Source: Dryococelus australis
Lineage: Eukaryota > Arthropoda > Insecta > Phasmatodea > Phasmatidae
Assembly (NCBI GenBank): GCA_029891345.1
Contig: CM057009.1
Coordinates: 229,484,620 to 229,548,619, forward strand
Direction of reading: 5' to 3'
Length of the DNA stretch: 64,000 nt
In this document: one piece after another, positions 49,495 through 59,009 of the stretch
Numbering within the stretch: position 1 is the first letter of the stretch
How the letters are laid out: each line of letters begins with the position of its first letter
Program-made: the position numbers and the translations under genes
The notes under the pieces: model-generated
What the model saw: the letters and a program-made list of their open reading frames with translations, nothing else
Databases searched by the model: none
Told to the model about the DNA's origin: nothing

Positions 49495-49563
49495 GGAGGA
49501 GGAGGTGGTGGTGGTGGTTGTGGTGGTGATGGCGGTGGTGTTTATGATGGTGGTGGTGGATTT
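49495..49563. repeat. GGT/GGA trinucleotide tract
   Basis: Imperfect GGA then GGT repeats of about 65 bp, G-rich on the + strand. It lies near the inner edge of the left palindrome arm and has no mirror partner in the right arm. Confidence 0.9.
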
Positions 49564-49564
49564 A

Positions 49565-50340
49565 TATTTTCAGATTTATATATACATACTTGTATATAGA
49601 CATTTAAGTTAATTTTGTTATTCCATATTTATTTGTACATACTTATATATTGACATAAAAATCATTTTATGTTCCCATATTTATATGTAAATACTTTTAT
49701 ATAGAAATTAAAAATAATTTTATAATCCTATATATTTATGTACATTCTTATATGTAGATATTTATATAAATTTTATGTTTTCATTTTTATATGTACATAA
49801 TTATGTATAAGATAAATTGAAAATAATTTTATATATTCATAATTACATACCTATATCTATATGTGTAAATTAAATATAAATTGATTTTAATTTAACATAT
49901 CTATAGTTTCAAAACTATATAAAAATATAATTGAAAATAATTTTATATATTCATACTATATACCTATACCTTATACCTACATATATATGTATACATATAA
50001 ATTGAATTGAAATTAATTTTATATTTACATAGTTTTATGTTCATAACTATATATAATTTAAATTGAAAATAATGATAATATAATCATACATATATACCTT
50101 AATATATACTTTTAAATTGATTTGAAATTATTTTTATATTTTCATAGTTATAGGTTCGTAACTGAATATATATATTAAATTGAAAATAATTTATACTTAC
50201 ATGCCTATATGTACATATAAATAGAAGTTATTTACATATACCTATACATAATTATATCTTTATACATATTTATATAACAATATATTTGTATTATACAAAA
50301 ATAATTGTAGTCCTATTTTTTTTAAATATATAATTATGTA
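49565..50340. repeat. AT-rich palindrome centre with degenerate repeats
   Basis: Very AT-rich. A motif AAATTGAAAATAATTTTATA recurs at least four times with variants, each time followed by ATATTCATA and TACCTATA-type sequence, suggesting an old array with a period of roughly 80-120 bp. No coding sequence. It separates the two divergent promoter cassettes B. Confidence 0.7.
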
Positions 50341-50364
50341 TAGTCCTAACACCTGCTACACCTC

Positions 50365-50640
50365 ACGTGATGTCTCAGTGCTTGTACGTGATTGGATAGC
50401 TGCAATCACGTGTCAACTCGGTAAATAGCTGGTCGGTGATTGCCTGGTAGGCGATTGGCTGTTCGGTGTTCGCACAATGTATTAATGGTTAAATACGATT
50501 GGTTCAACGTTGATATGATGTCATAGGACTTGCATACTCGTATATAAGCAGCAGGGAGCTAATCTGAGAATCTTAGTTTGGCAGCAGCTCCCGTGAAAGT
50601 TGGATCGTCTTTGATAGCTTGTGCCTCTTCCCATCAAAGT
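50365..50640 (+). promoter_or_regulatory. Promoter-like cassette B, right arm, upstream of the zinc-finger pseudogene
   Basis: CACGTGATGTCTCAG starts at 50,364. CCAAT-type ATTGG boxes lie at 50,391, 50,454 and 50,498. TGATGTCATA, a CRE variant, is near 50,515. The TATATAAG box is at 50,541-50,548 and the TTAGTTT initiator-like motif at about 50,572, 30 bp downstream. The zinc-finger ATG follows at 50,658. Four homologous cassettes exist in this palindrome. Confidence 0.6.
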
Positions 50641-50657
50641 CTTATTATACCAATGTG

Positions 50658-51133
50658 ATGCCTCCGGATACTCCAGAGCTAATGGTAGCTACGGCAGTGC
50701 AATCGATTTCTTCGGGAGTGGTACCAGCAGTGCCATCGACTTCTTCAGGTATGGTGCCGACAGCACCAGCGACTTCTTCGGGTGGGTCACCTACAGCACC
50801 AGCGACTTCTTCGGGTGGGTCCCCTACAGCAGTGCAGCCAACGACGACATCACACATGACTCCATAAGATCATCGAATTCTATTGGTGGACTACATACAG
50901 AAACTCCATCAGCATTGCCAACTGGGACATCGACCTCTGTTTTAGCAGCATCTGTATGTTCAAATAACTCTGCTGAACCAATACGATATTCTAAGTGTCG
51001 CTTTCGTGAAATGACATTCACGCACAGCAGCAATGCTCGGCGACGTGATAGCTTTAATTGCGTAAAAATCTCTGTTGCATGCAATATTTGTGAGACAGGT
51101 GCGGAAAGCAGATTAGCTGTAGCGACAGTTTAA
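50658..51133 (+). pseudogene. C2HC zinc-finger repeat-family protein, right-arm copy, frameshifted
   Basis: The ATG at 50,658 (MPPDTPELM) opens 69 codons of Ser/Thr/Pro-rich sequence ending at a TAA at 50,865. Comparison with the left arm shows a one-base deletion just before, near 50,860. In the next frame reading continues to the TAA at 51,131. The finger is damaged: the second cysteine is arginine (CRFREM) and the histidine is arginine (RRRDS). The N-terminal half lacks the stops present in the left-arm copy. An AATAAA signal lies near 51,196. Ancestral length was about 180-190 residues. Function unknown. Confidence 0.7.
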
Positions 51134-51428
51134 TTAGACATATTAAAGAAAATTGTAATTTTTTTTGGGTGTTTGAGACTGTAATAAGTTATTTGAATAA
51201 AAACAATTGCTTGTAGGTAAAATTGTGTTTTATTTCATGCTTTCCTACATTGTCAAAATAAAATAAAATTTTAAAAGGTAGAGAAATTGAATAAATTCTA
51301 AATATAGATAAATAAAATCAATTTTACTAAAAAGTATTGTACTATCTGTACACTTATATAATTAAACAAAAAAAATTAAAATTGATAAACTTTAAATTTT
51401 TAACTATATATATATATATATATATATA

Positions 51429-51506
51429 TTGAAGGAAGATTTTGAAGACATGCATAATTATATATATATATAAATAATTATGCATGTCTTCAAAATCTTC
51501 CTTCAA
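51429..51506. repeat. Perfect 32-bp inverted repeat around a TA-rich loop
   Basis: Arm 51,429-51,460 and its exact reverse complement 51,475-51,506, with a 14-bp TA-rich loop between, and a (TA)n tract just outside. The second arm continues into sequence homologous to the left arm of the large palindrome, so the first arm is the added copy. Confidence 0.9.
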
Positions 51507-51959
51507 GCTTGTAGGTATACAGCTGATGGGAAATAACTGTTTTAAATAGTGTGGAATTTTACAAGTCTTTTTTATACCTTTAAATATAAAGGCCAACTGC
51601 ATGCTTGACCTCCAGCATGCTTACTTTTCCGAATTTATTCTCTAGCTATTGTTTTCAAGGTCATTCAGGGTCATGGGTCAAGGTAAAGGTAGTCTGCATC
51701 AAATATGGTGGTAGTAGTCTGTAATGTATTATGCTTGCTGACTTTCATAGATTTTTTCTCGATTTTTGTGTTCATGATCATTCAGGGTCATGGGGTCAAT
51801 GGGTCAGACTGGTGAAGGTGTCGGCCCAACAACAGGAGTCAGTTGTTTACTTTAAGTGTGGCCATGATTTATAGGTGAGCGAAGAACTTGTCTGCAGAAA
51901 CTGTTGAAGATATAACTGCATGGTAATGTGATCAAGGAACTAGCATCTAAAGCCTGCCA

Positions 51960-52205
51960 ACATGCCTGTGTGTGATGTCTCAATGCTCGAATGCGATTGG
52001 TAAGCTGGAATCATGTGGTAACTTGGTGATTGGCTGGTCGGCGTCTGCACAATGTATTAATGGTGAAGTACGATTGGTTCAAAATCAATATGACGCCATA
52101 AGGTTTGCACACTTGTATATTATAAGCAGTAGAGGGGTAACTCGAGAGGTTTAGTTTGACAGCGTTGTGTGAAGGTGGATCGTCTCGACTAGCGTCTGCC
52201 TCTTC
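51960..52205 (+). promoter_or_regulatory. Promoter-like cassette A, right arm
   Basis: Homologous to cassette B of the same arm and to both left-arm cassettes: GATGTCTCAATGCTCG near 51,976, GATTGG boxes, TATATTATAAG at 52,115-52,125 and TTAGTTT near 52,151. It is followed within about 50 bp by the TCAAGGTCA-rich 120-bp repeats, so it has no gene attached now. Confidence 0.55.
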
Positions 52206-52860
52206 ACATCGATTTTTTTCTCGAGTTGTTGTTTTTAGGTCACTCTAGTCATGGGGTCAAGGTCGAGGTAGTCTGCATCTAATATGGTGGTGGCAGTATG
52301 TAATGTATTATGCTTGTTGACGTTTATGTATTATTTCTCGAGTTATAATTTTCCATTTTAAATAAGGTCCTGGGGTCAAGGTCTAGGTAGTCTGTATCTA
52401 ATATGGTAGTGGTAGTCCTTAATTTATTATGGTTGTTGACTTTTATGTATTGTTTATAGAGTTTTTATTTCCAATGTCATTCAAGGTCATGGCATCAAGG
52501 TCCAGGTAGTCAGCATCTAATATGTTGGTGGTATTCTGTAATGTATTATGCTGGTTGACTTTTATGTATTATTAATTCTCGAGTTTTTATTTTCAAGGTC
52601 ATTCAAAGTCATGGGCTCAAGGTCGGGGTAGTCTGCATCTTATATGGCGGTAGTAGTTTGTAATGTATTATGTTTGTTGACTATTATGTATTTTTCTCCA
52701 GTTTTTATTTTCAAGGTCAATCAAGGACATGTGATCAAAGTTAAGGTAGTCAGCATATAATATGGTGGTGGTTGTCTATAATGTATTATGGCTGTTAACT
52801 TTTATGTATTTTTTCTAGAGTTTTTATTTTCAAGGACATTGGTCAAAGGTCAATTGCTAT
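52206..52860. repeat. 120-bp tandem repeat rich in TCAAGGTCA, copy 2 of the dispersed family
   Basis: The landmark GGTAGTC(T/A)G(C/T)AT recurs at about 52,266, 52,386, 52,506, 52,627 and 52,745, a period of 118-121 bp. Each unit contains TTCAAGGTCATGG...TCAAGGTC, then AATATGGTGGTGG, then TGTAATGTATTATG and a TTGACTTTTATGTATT spacer. A partial unit also lies at 51,655-51,830, and reverse-oriented units lie at 47,396-47,560 and 48,000-48,240. It is the same family as 40.8-41.6 kb. Confidence 0.85.
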
Positions 52861-53870
52861 TTGTCATTGTCTTCCAAGATGGTGGATGGGTGATGTACCA
52901 AGACGGTGGTCACCTATCAATATGGGGGTCACTCACCAAGATTGCGGCTTCCAGTAATGTATAAACAAAATACAAGTGAAAAACAAATATGGCGGCATCC
53001 AGTAACATATAAAGAAAGATGGCTGCCTCCAGTACGATGACAACATATTAAGAACGAAAAAATAAAGATGGCGAAATGAGTATAGGTGAGTGAGTGGGTG
53101 CGAGGGAGTCCGTCGTCTTCTGGATTAGAACATAGGTATAAAATTATGGGTTGGGGAGGGGGGGGGGGGAGACTTCAGGAAATGTACGTTTTTTAATTAA
53201 AATCTTTATAAATATTTGTAAGGGTAATTTTATAAGGAATAAGGAAAATTCCGCTGGAATCAGGGAAAAGTTGTCGGCGGGGTTAAAGCCTATTTAAATA
53301 GGTAATTTATTTAAATATCATTTTATAAAAATAAAATTTCTTAAAAATTAAACTTGTAACAATTTTTTTAAATTTCTATACAATTTTAAAATTTAATTTA
53401 ATAATAAATTCTTTATAAATGTTGATATTGATTAAAATAAATGTTTGTTAATTATTTTAGGTATTTTCAATTTTCAATGTCAAAGGTCAAGGGTCATATG
53501 TATTGACCACAGTCACCTGGTTTGGAGTCACAGATCCCACTCACTGAAGCCGCTGATACCAGTCAGCATTTCTGGGAAAAAATGGATCATTACTGTGGAT
53601 CTGTTAAGTAATTTTTTAAATAATTTTTTAACAATTTTTAATAATGAATTATTTCGTAATATTTGTAGAATCTTTTGAAATAGTTTGGAATTGTTTAGTT
53701 TTTTCGGAATTTTTGAAGGTTTTTTTAGTTTTTTTTAAGGCCAAAGGCCCATGGATTCAAGGTCAAGTTTAAGGTCAAATGCCAAGGTAAATGACGTCCA
53801 ATATGGAGCTGAGTGACGTAACAAGATGGCGGCTCCCACAAATCCTAATTCTACTCCCCAATCCCTTGGC
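52861..53870. repeat. Second half of the dispersed family: ATGGCGGC motifs and GGTCACCTGG module
   Basis: Follows the 120-bp units in the same order as at 41.1-41.6 kb. There are ATGGCGG-type motifs at about 52,988, 53,020, 53,067 and 53,825, a G run near 53,158-53,170, an AT-rich spacer, AAAGGTCAAGGGTCA near 53,483 and a CACCTGG...TCTGGGAAAAA module near 53,513-53,580. No coding sequence is recognised. Confidence 0.65.
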
Positions 53871-54305
53871 CCTAATCATACATTTTCCTACTACTGAGAC
53901 TCTGTTAAATAAAAACCTAGTTAGGAAAATAGTATCTGTAAATGAAAATGTAGACAGGAAATTATAGGGCATTAGCGAGTTAGTGAATACGAGAATCGAC
54001 TGTGTGGACTAGAAAACTGACAGTGTAAATAAAAAATGATAACCGTGAATTAAATAGTGAACAGTGTAAATTACATATGTGCCAGTGAAAGAATGGACAG
54101 TCTCGAGAATGAAATGGGACAGAAAATTGGCGGTTTAGAGAAGGAATGGCAGGAATTTTTTCATCAGTGGAGTTCCACTACATCCACATCGGCAGCCGAG
54201 AAAAGTGGGGAAGCAGTGCACATCGAAACATATACAGCAACCTCGGAGGACATCAAGTAGTTCTGCGACATAGGTGTCGGGTAACCAAGAGTGGGGAAAG
54301 AGGCC

Positions 54306-54809
54306 TCAATTAAGTCCGCCCCTTATGATAGCAAGACGCCTTGGCGCGAGCACCAACACCAGTTTGAAATAGTCGCCACTGTGAAAGGCTGGTCAGCTGA
54401 GTAGCGGGCTTACTACCTAGCAGCTGTACTTAGGGGCCCCACACTGAGCATACTACAATCTCTGCCAGAGCGACATTGAATGGAGTAACCGACACTGGTC
54501 TCGCCGTTGGAATTACATATCGGTGACCAGTACCTGCGACATGCTCACAACGCCCAACTGAGAAGCCACAACCAGTGACCAGGGGAACCACTGCAGGAGC
54601 TATGGCAAGACACTGCGCGGCTCTCTCAACTATTTTTGGAAGTGTGTTGCGATAATGCACGCGATATATTAGCAGTCGGCTTCTTCATCGATGCCGTCAC
54701 CGATACAGAGAAACGACAAGCAGTATGTCTGGCTGCACCCCACAACACGCAGGACGTCCTTGATCGAGCACTGAAAGTGGAGTCAGCTAGAGAGGCGGCC
54801 GCACCCTGA
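54306..54809 (+). pseudogene. Gypsy gag-like fragment with in-frame stops
   Basis: One frame of 168 codons with four internal stops (after WSAE, PERH, ME and SHNQ) ends at the TGA at 54,807. It reads as a gypsy Gag capsid domain: PYDSKTPWREHQHQFEI near the start, LAAVLRGPTLSILQSLP in the middle, and FIDAVTDTEKRQAV then LKVESAREAA near the end. Gag would form the particle that packages the RNA. A short open frame upstream (54,057-54,260), with a Glu/Lys-rich N-terminus, may be the Gag leader region. Reading frame is conserved despite the stops, so decay is mainly by point mutation. Confidence 0.75.
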
Positions 54810-54939
54810 CATCCAGTACGGGCACCAACGGTGAACGAAGACGCGACGGCATCGAGAAGATGTTGAAGGAATTGCAGACGGACATCACGGACATCGCTTC
54901 CAGTGTCCATGCTTCAGAGCTTCGCAGCCCCCAACATAA

Positions 54940-55444
54940 ACGGCCAGAATGTTGGCATGTGGACAGCCAGGGTACATGATAGCCTACTGCCAATCTTGCC
55001 CGATCTTGGTGGGCGAATGTTGGTAACTGCTGGAGAGAAGGTCCCGATCATATTAGATGTGCGGTCGGTGAAACAGGATTGGGATGTAATACTGGTAGAG
55101 GGAGCCAGAATGATGTTTGATTGTCAGATGGTCGTCGATAATGTGACGACCAACCATTAGTAAGACCAGACATCCTCAGACATCCCCCCCCGTGTTCGCC
55201 TGACGACAGCATGGAGCAGTGATATTTGACTACAGTAACATGTGAGACCACACCTGTTATCGGTAAGAGAAAAATGATCTTAAAGATTGGTGATCTTAGC
55301 ATACAGAACGATGTTTACACATCAGAAATAGAGGATGAATGTATTTTGGGGCTTGATGTTCTACGTTGGCAGGGGTACTGTATCGATATACGACTGTGTG
55401 CTACAGGTAGTCAGTACAGAGTCGGAGGTTTCAACATGGCATGA
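54940..55444 (+). pseudogene. Gypsy zinc knuckle and aspartic protease remnant
   Basis: Near 54,951-54,990 a CCHC knuckle is readable only across a frame change: CW, then CGQPGYM and a following YCQSC, with the histidine replaced by tyrosine. The protease follows. FDCQMVVD near 55,120 ends where the active-site D-T-G should be, but the sequence reads D-N-V. LVRPDIL is found in a neighbouring frame near 55,165. The C-terminal protease part is well preserved (55,226-55,444): IEDECILGLDVLRW is the standard I-L-G-x-D-x-L block. The enzyme could not be active. Confidence 0.65.
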
Positions 55445-55989
55445 TTTGTCCTCCCTAATTAGCTGCCTAGTGGTATGTGGTCAACCCACTGTGCTGCCCA
55501 CTTTTAGTCAAATTGTCATTACAGGCAGATATTAAGGAAAGTTAGTAAGAAGTTTTGGGTCTAATTCAGTGAACATAGAGGATTGGCAAACTGCCAGGTA
55601 AAGTAGTTGTAGCAAGGACTTTGTTCTCTTCTAATTCTGACAGTTTTCCAGTAAGGATTTGTCCGTGAGTGCCATTCGTTTTAAAAAGGGGACCATGATA
55701 GGTGTTTGCAGGAATGTTACACAGGTATTTTCAATGATGATAGAGATGATTTTAGACTAGAACAAATACTCTGTTATTATCAGGAATACTGGAGGAACTT
55801 CCAGAAAGAAGGAAAGAAAATCTTAACTTGCGACAGAAGGAGGCTGTCTCTGAACAACTGTAGAGAATGAGTGATACTTTCTTATATGGTCCTAATGACC
55901 TTGGAAGTACTAATGTGACTGGCCACCACATAGATTCAGAAGGTGCAAGCAATCACCAAGACGCCAGCCACTAACTTCGAACAAGGCAG

Positions 55990-56535
55990 AAGAGGGAATC
56001 CTAAATGAAATGAAGGTCTTAAATGTGATAAAGCTATCAGTTAGTCCATGGTCGTCGCCCATTGTACTGGTTAAGAAGAAAGACGGGTTTCTGAGGTCTC
56101 GTGTAGATTATCGCTAACTTAATAACGTGGGAAAGAAAGACTCTTATCTGCTTCCAAGGATAGATGACACATTAAACAGCCTATCTGGTTCACAATGGTT
56201 TTATACTTTGGACATAAAGAGTGGTTACTTGCAGTGCTCCAGAGGACCAAGAGAAGACTGCATTTTGTGTCCAAGGGAAGGAACCTGGTAGTTCAAATGT
56301 ATGCATTTTAGGCCATGTAATGCTTCTGCTATATTCGAAAGCCTGGTGGAAATTTTCTTGCCTTTAGATGTCTGTCATGTTTACCCTAATAACATTGTTG
56401 TAACAGGAAGGACATTTGAACAGCACCTAACTCGCTTAGAAACTGTATTCCAGAAAGTTACAGCAGCCAACTTGAAACTGATTTCTAAGAAGTGCCACAT
56501 GTTGAGACGCCCTATAATGGTTGGTATCGGGTAAG
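55990..56535 (+). pseudogene. Gypsy reverse transcriptase fragment, active site mutated
   Basis: SPWSSPIVLVKKKDGF starts at 56,043. SRVDYR is followed by a TAA. DSYLLPRIDDTL and YTLDIKSGY (56,202) hold the first catalytic aspartate. After frame changes near 56,235-56,290, a third frame carries FRPCNASAIFE and the palm motif. The motif reads YPNN at 56,382-56,393 in place of Y-x-D-D, so both catalytic aspartates are asparagine. GRTFEQHLTRLETVFQKV and LKLISKKCHML follow before the family match ends at about 56,515. Together with the fragment at 58.25 kb this covers most of the RT domain. Confidence 0.85.
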
Positions 56536-56882
56536 TCAAACGTGCCTCACTCTTCCAGCACACACATTTAAATCTATACCCAAATGCCAGCAGGCCCTCG
56601 ACTTAATAATTCCCTCTTGGGCGCAAATACAAATGCCTTCTATCTCTGACATTAATTAAATGTTTGTATTCGTATGAAACCAGATTACCTATCACATGTT
56701 AGGTGAGTTTTCATTGAGGAACATGTAGTTCACTGATTGGCCTTTTATTAAATATACTTTCACACACCTGAGTCAATTTATATCCAATACATACGCTCTC
56801 TTAAAAATCTGCACTAAAGAATTCTTTCTACCATATATTCCGTGCCTCAATTATATATATATATATATATATAATATATATA

Positions 56883-56925
<43 letters not shown>

Positions 56926-58250
56926 GAGGCACGGAATATATGGTAGAAAGAATTCTTTAGTGCAGATATATATATATATATATGCTCTTTTTACCTACCA
57001 TCCTGCCACTCACTCTGCCAACCGCGTTACCCATAACTTGCTACTCTACAGTTTAAGTTGAAACAAATTGATTTCCACCTAATTACTTCTCTTCAATTTA
57101 TGAACAACAATTTTAATTTCACCCTGAAACTTGTGCACTATACTTACAGAGTCTGATATATATATATATATATATATATAGGACACAATAAATTCTCAGA
57201 CATTGCAATATTTAAAAAAAAAATAACACTAATAACCATTACACTGAGGTTATTAAAATTATTAATTATACTTTACGAGAGCCATCAGGTGACTCTTAGT
57301 AGTGTGTGATAGGCAAATTCTTCATAACCAATATATTCGCAGAGAAAATATGAATGTGGAAACCTCGCCGGGATAATCTTGGCGACATTAAAGTTACTTC
57401 GACTCCATACGTGTTGTTTACCATGCTTACGGCTTGGGCGGACGAGACCACTTGCGTGAAACAGCCCCCTCCCCCGGCCCCATGTTTCAAGGCGACGTCG
57501 CAAAATGCGGCGGCCGGCACGCAACAGCTGTTTGACATGCCGCTCATGAGCTGTCCACTGAACCAGGAGAACACGCTGCTCCAACATACTGCTAGTCAGC
57601 CAGGAATAACCCTTGCCCCAGGACTATATAACACCATGCTGACCACACATATTTATATGCACCATCATGTAATAGTGATTTTAATTATGTGAAATTTATA
57701 CGCACTCTTTGCTAAACAGCAAATAATCACACATAGATAAACAGGCGGTAACGGGAGGACTAAAACTTGTTATTAAAATCATTAATACACCTGTATCTCA
57801 ACCTCTCATAAAGCACATCGCAGACACATCCTATGTTCGTGCCAAGCGGGCCCATGCGCCATGCTGGGCGATTATTTGTTAGTGGCCCACCACCCTCACG
57901 TTTCACTGACCGCGGCAGCTAGCTTACTCCGTCTGCTGCGCGGGCACTCAAAAATGTCAACTACCTAACTGACCTGTATACAAGCAGCACACTCACGTGA
58001 CGACTCTCATTTACAACGACACCTGGACCATAATTATATATATAAAATACTTAATAAAATATTAATGTAAATGCCAAAGTATTTTAACAATAATATAAAT
58101 AATTAACACTAATTTACTAATCAATAAAATATATAGTGTGCATATCGGTATGCTTAAAATGGAAAAATACGAAGCAGACATGGCTTAAACCAAACACAGC
58201 ATTGCTAACCTATTACAAAAGCAACCAGGCACAAAATATCACCATGACGT
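56536..58250. other. Non-coding DNA interrupting the gypsy remnant
   Basis: The gypsy match stops at about 56,515 and resumes near 58,262 only a few codons further along the protein. The intervening 1.7 kb has TA microsatellites (for example 57,157-57,180), a perfect palindrome (56,807-56,967), a GC-richer patch at 57,350-57,620 and another at 57,830-57,990. I recognise no element, no terminal repeats and no convincing open frame. The short shared TGTT at both junctions could be a target-site duplication but is too short to prove it. Confidence 0.6.
56807..56967. repeat. Perfect 47-bp inverted repeat around (TA)n
   Basis: Arm 56,807-56,853 and exact reverse complement 56,921-56,967, separated by 67 bp of TA repeats. 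A further short (TA)n follows the right arm. No mismatch in 47 bp means the event is recent, or is an assembly or library artefact. Confidence 0.95.
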
Positions 58251-59005
58251 CCTTTTCATCACACTGTTTCAAAATAAAATTAATTTCTTGGGACATGTAG
58301 TGACGGCCCATGGAATCGAAACAGACCCCGAGTTGACCATAGCAATAAGAAGTTGACAGATGCCAACTGATAAAACTGAAGCACGGAGTGTTCTGTGATT
58401 ATGTGCATATTACCGTAAATTTGTACCTGTGTTCGCCACGATCGCCAAGCCACTACACGAACTGACTGAGGCAAAAAGTAAAGTTTATTGGACAACTGGA
58501 CCCTTGTATTTAGTAAACTAAAGAAAATTCTGATATCTCCACCAGTCCTGGGTTTCCCGAAAAGTGACGGTGCATTAATTTTGGACGCATTTGGCAGACA
58601 TTTTATTCTAAGAACCGGCCATACTTCACTATGCTGGCTACTAAATTCCAAGAACCCCGAAGGTCAAATAGCCTGGTGGATACAGCATCTTCAAGTACAT
58701 GACTTTCAAATAGTACATATCTGGATGCCTTCACAGCAAAGCATGTGCACTGTCTAGGAGGCCGTGTGAGACGTTTTGTCGCTATTGTGAATGCTAGGAA
58801 GAAAAGAATTATGAATCGCCAAAGGTATGGAGGACAAGAATTCAAGGGTCACTTACCTGGAGTAATGAGGGTATTACAAATTATCAACTTAACTATCTCA
58901 CTTTTCAGCCATTATCGAAACAGGAAGAATTCGCGGTCGGCCAAAATGGGAAGAGACATCTAGCCTGAGTGCAGCAGTCAAAGCGTACTGGTAACTATGG
59001 AATTC
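58251..59005 (+). pseudogene. Gypsy RT end, RNase H and linker fragment
   Basis: INFLGHVVTAHGIETDPEL starts near 58,279, then after stops AYYRKFVPVFATIAKPLHEL, which is the RT thumb/connection. In another frame, ISPPVLGFPKSDGALILDAF opens the RNase H domain. The sequence then jumps directly to RHFILRTGHTSLCWLLN, missing about 55 codons of RNase H, with the conserved T-D-H reading T-G-H. NPEGQIAWWIQHLQVHDF follows. The linker signature GRPKWEETSSLSAAVKAYW ends near 58,991, after which similarity stops. No integrase follows, so the element is truncated here. Confidence 0.8.
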
Positions 59006-59009
59006 TATC

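Larger units (their letters stand above)
47396..52400. repeat. About 5-kb palindrome: two arms of roughly 2 kb around an AT-rich centre
   Basis: The sequence from 47,396 to about 49,480 is, in reverse complement, homologous to 50,360 to about 52,400, with the symmetry centre near 49,905. Matched landmarks, from outside in, are: the TCAAGGTC repeat edge (47,396/52,395), promoter cassette A (47,585-47,860/51,960-52,205), (TA)n tracts (48,415-48,476/51,405-51,430), a zinc-finger pseudogene (48,647-49,192/50,658-51,133) and promoter cassette B (49,225-49,475/50,365-50,640). The coding parts agree at roughly nine bases in ten by eye, so the duplication is not recent. Transcription of both genes would run outward from the centre. 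Confidence 0.9.

Noticed and set aside
47396-52400. Parvovirus-like replicative dimer as explanation of the palindrome
   Set aside because: A terminal promoter and head-to-head layout would fit loosely, but no replication-initiator or capsid sequence is present, so I do not claim it.
57354-57692. 112-codon open frame with a Pro-rich patch
   Set aside because: Overlaps equally long open frames on the other strand in a GC-richer patch; no domain or conserved motif.
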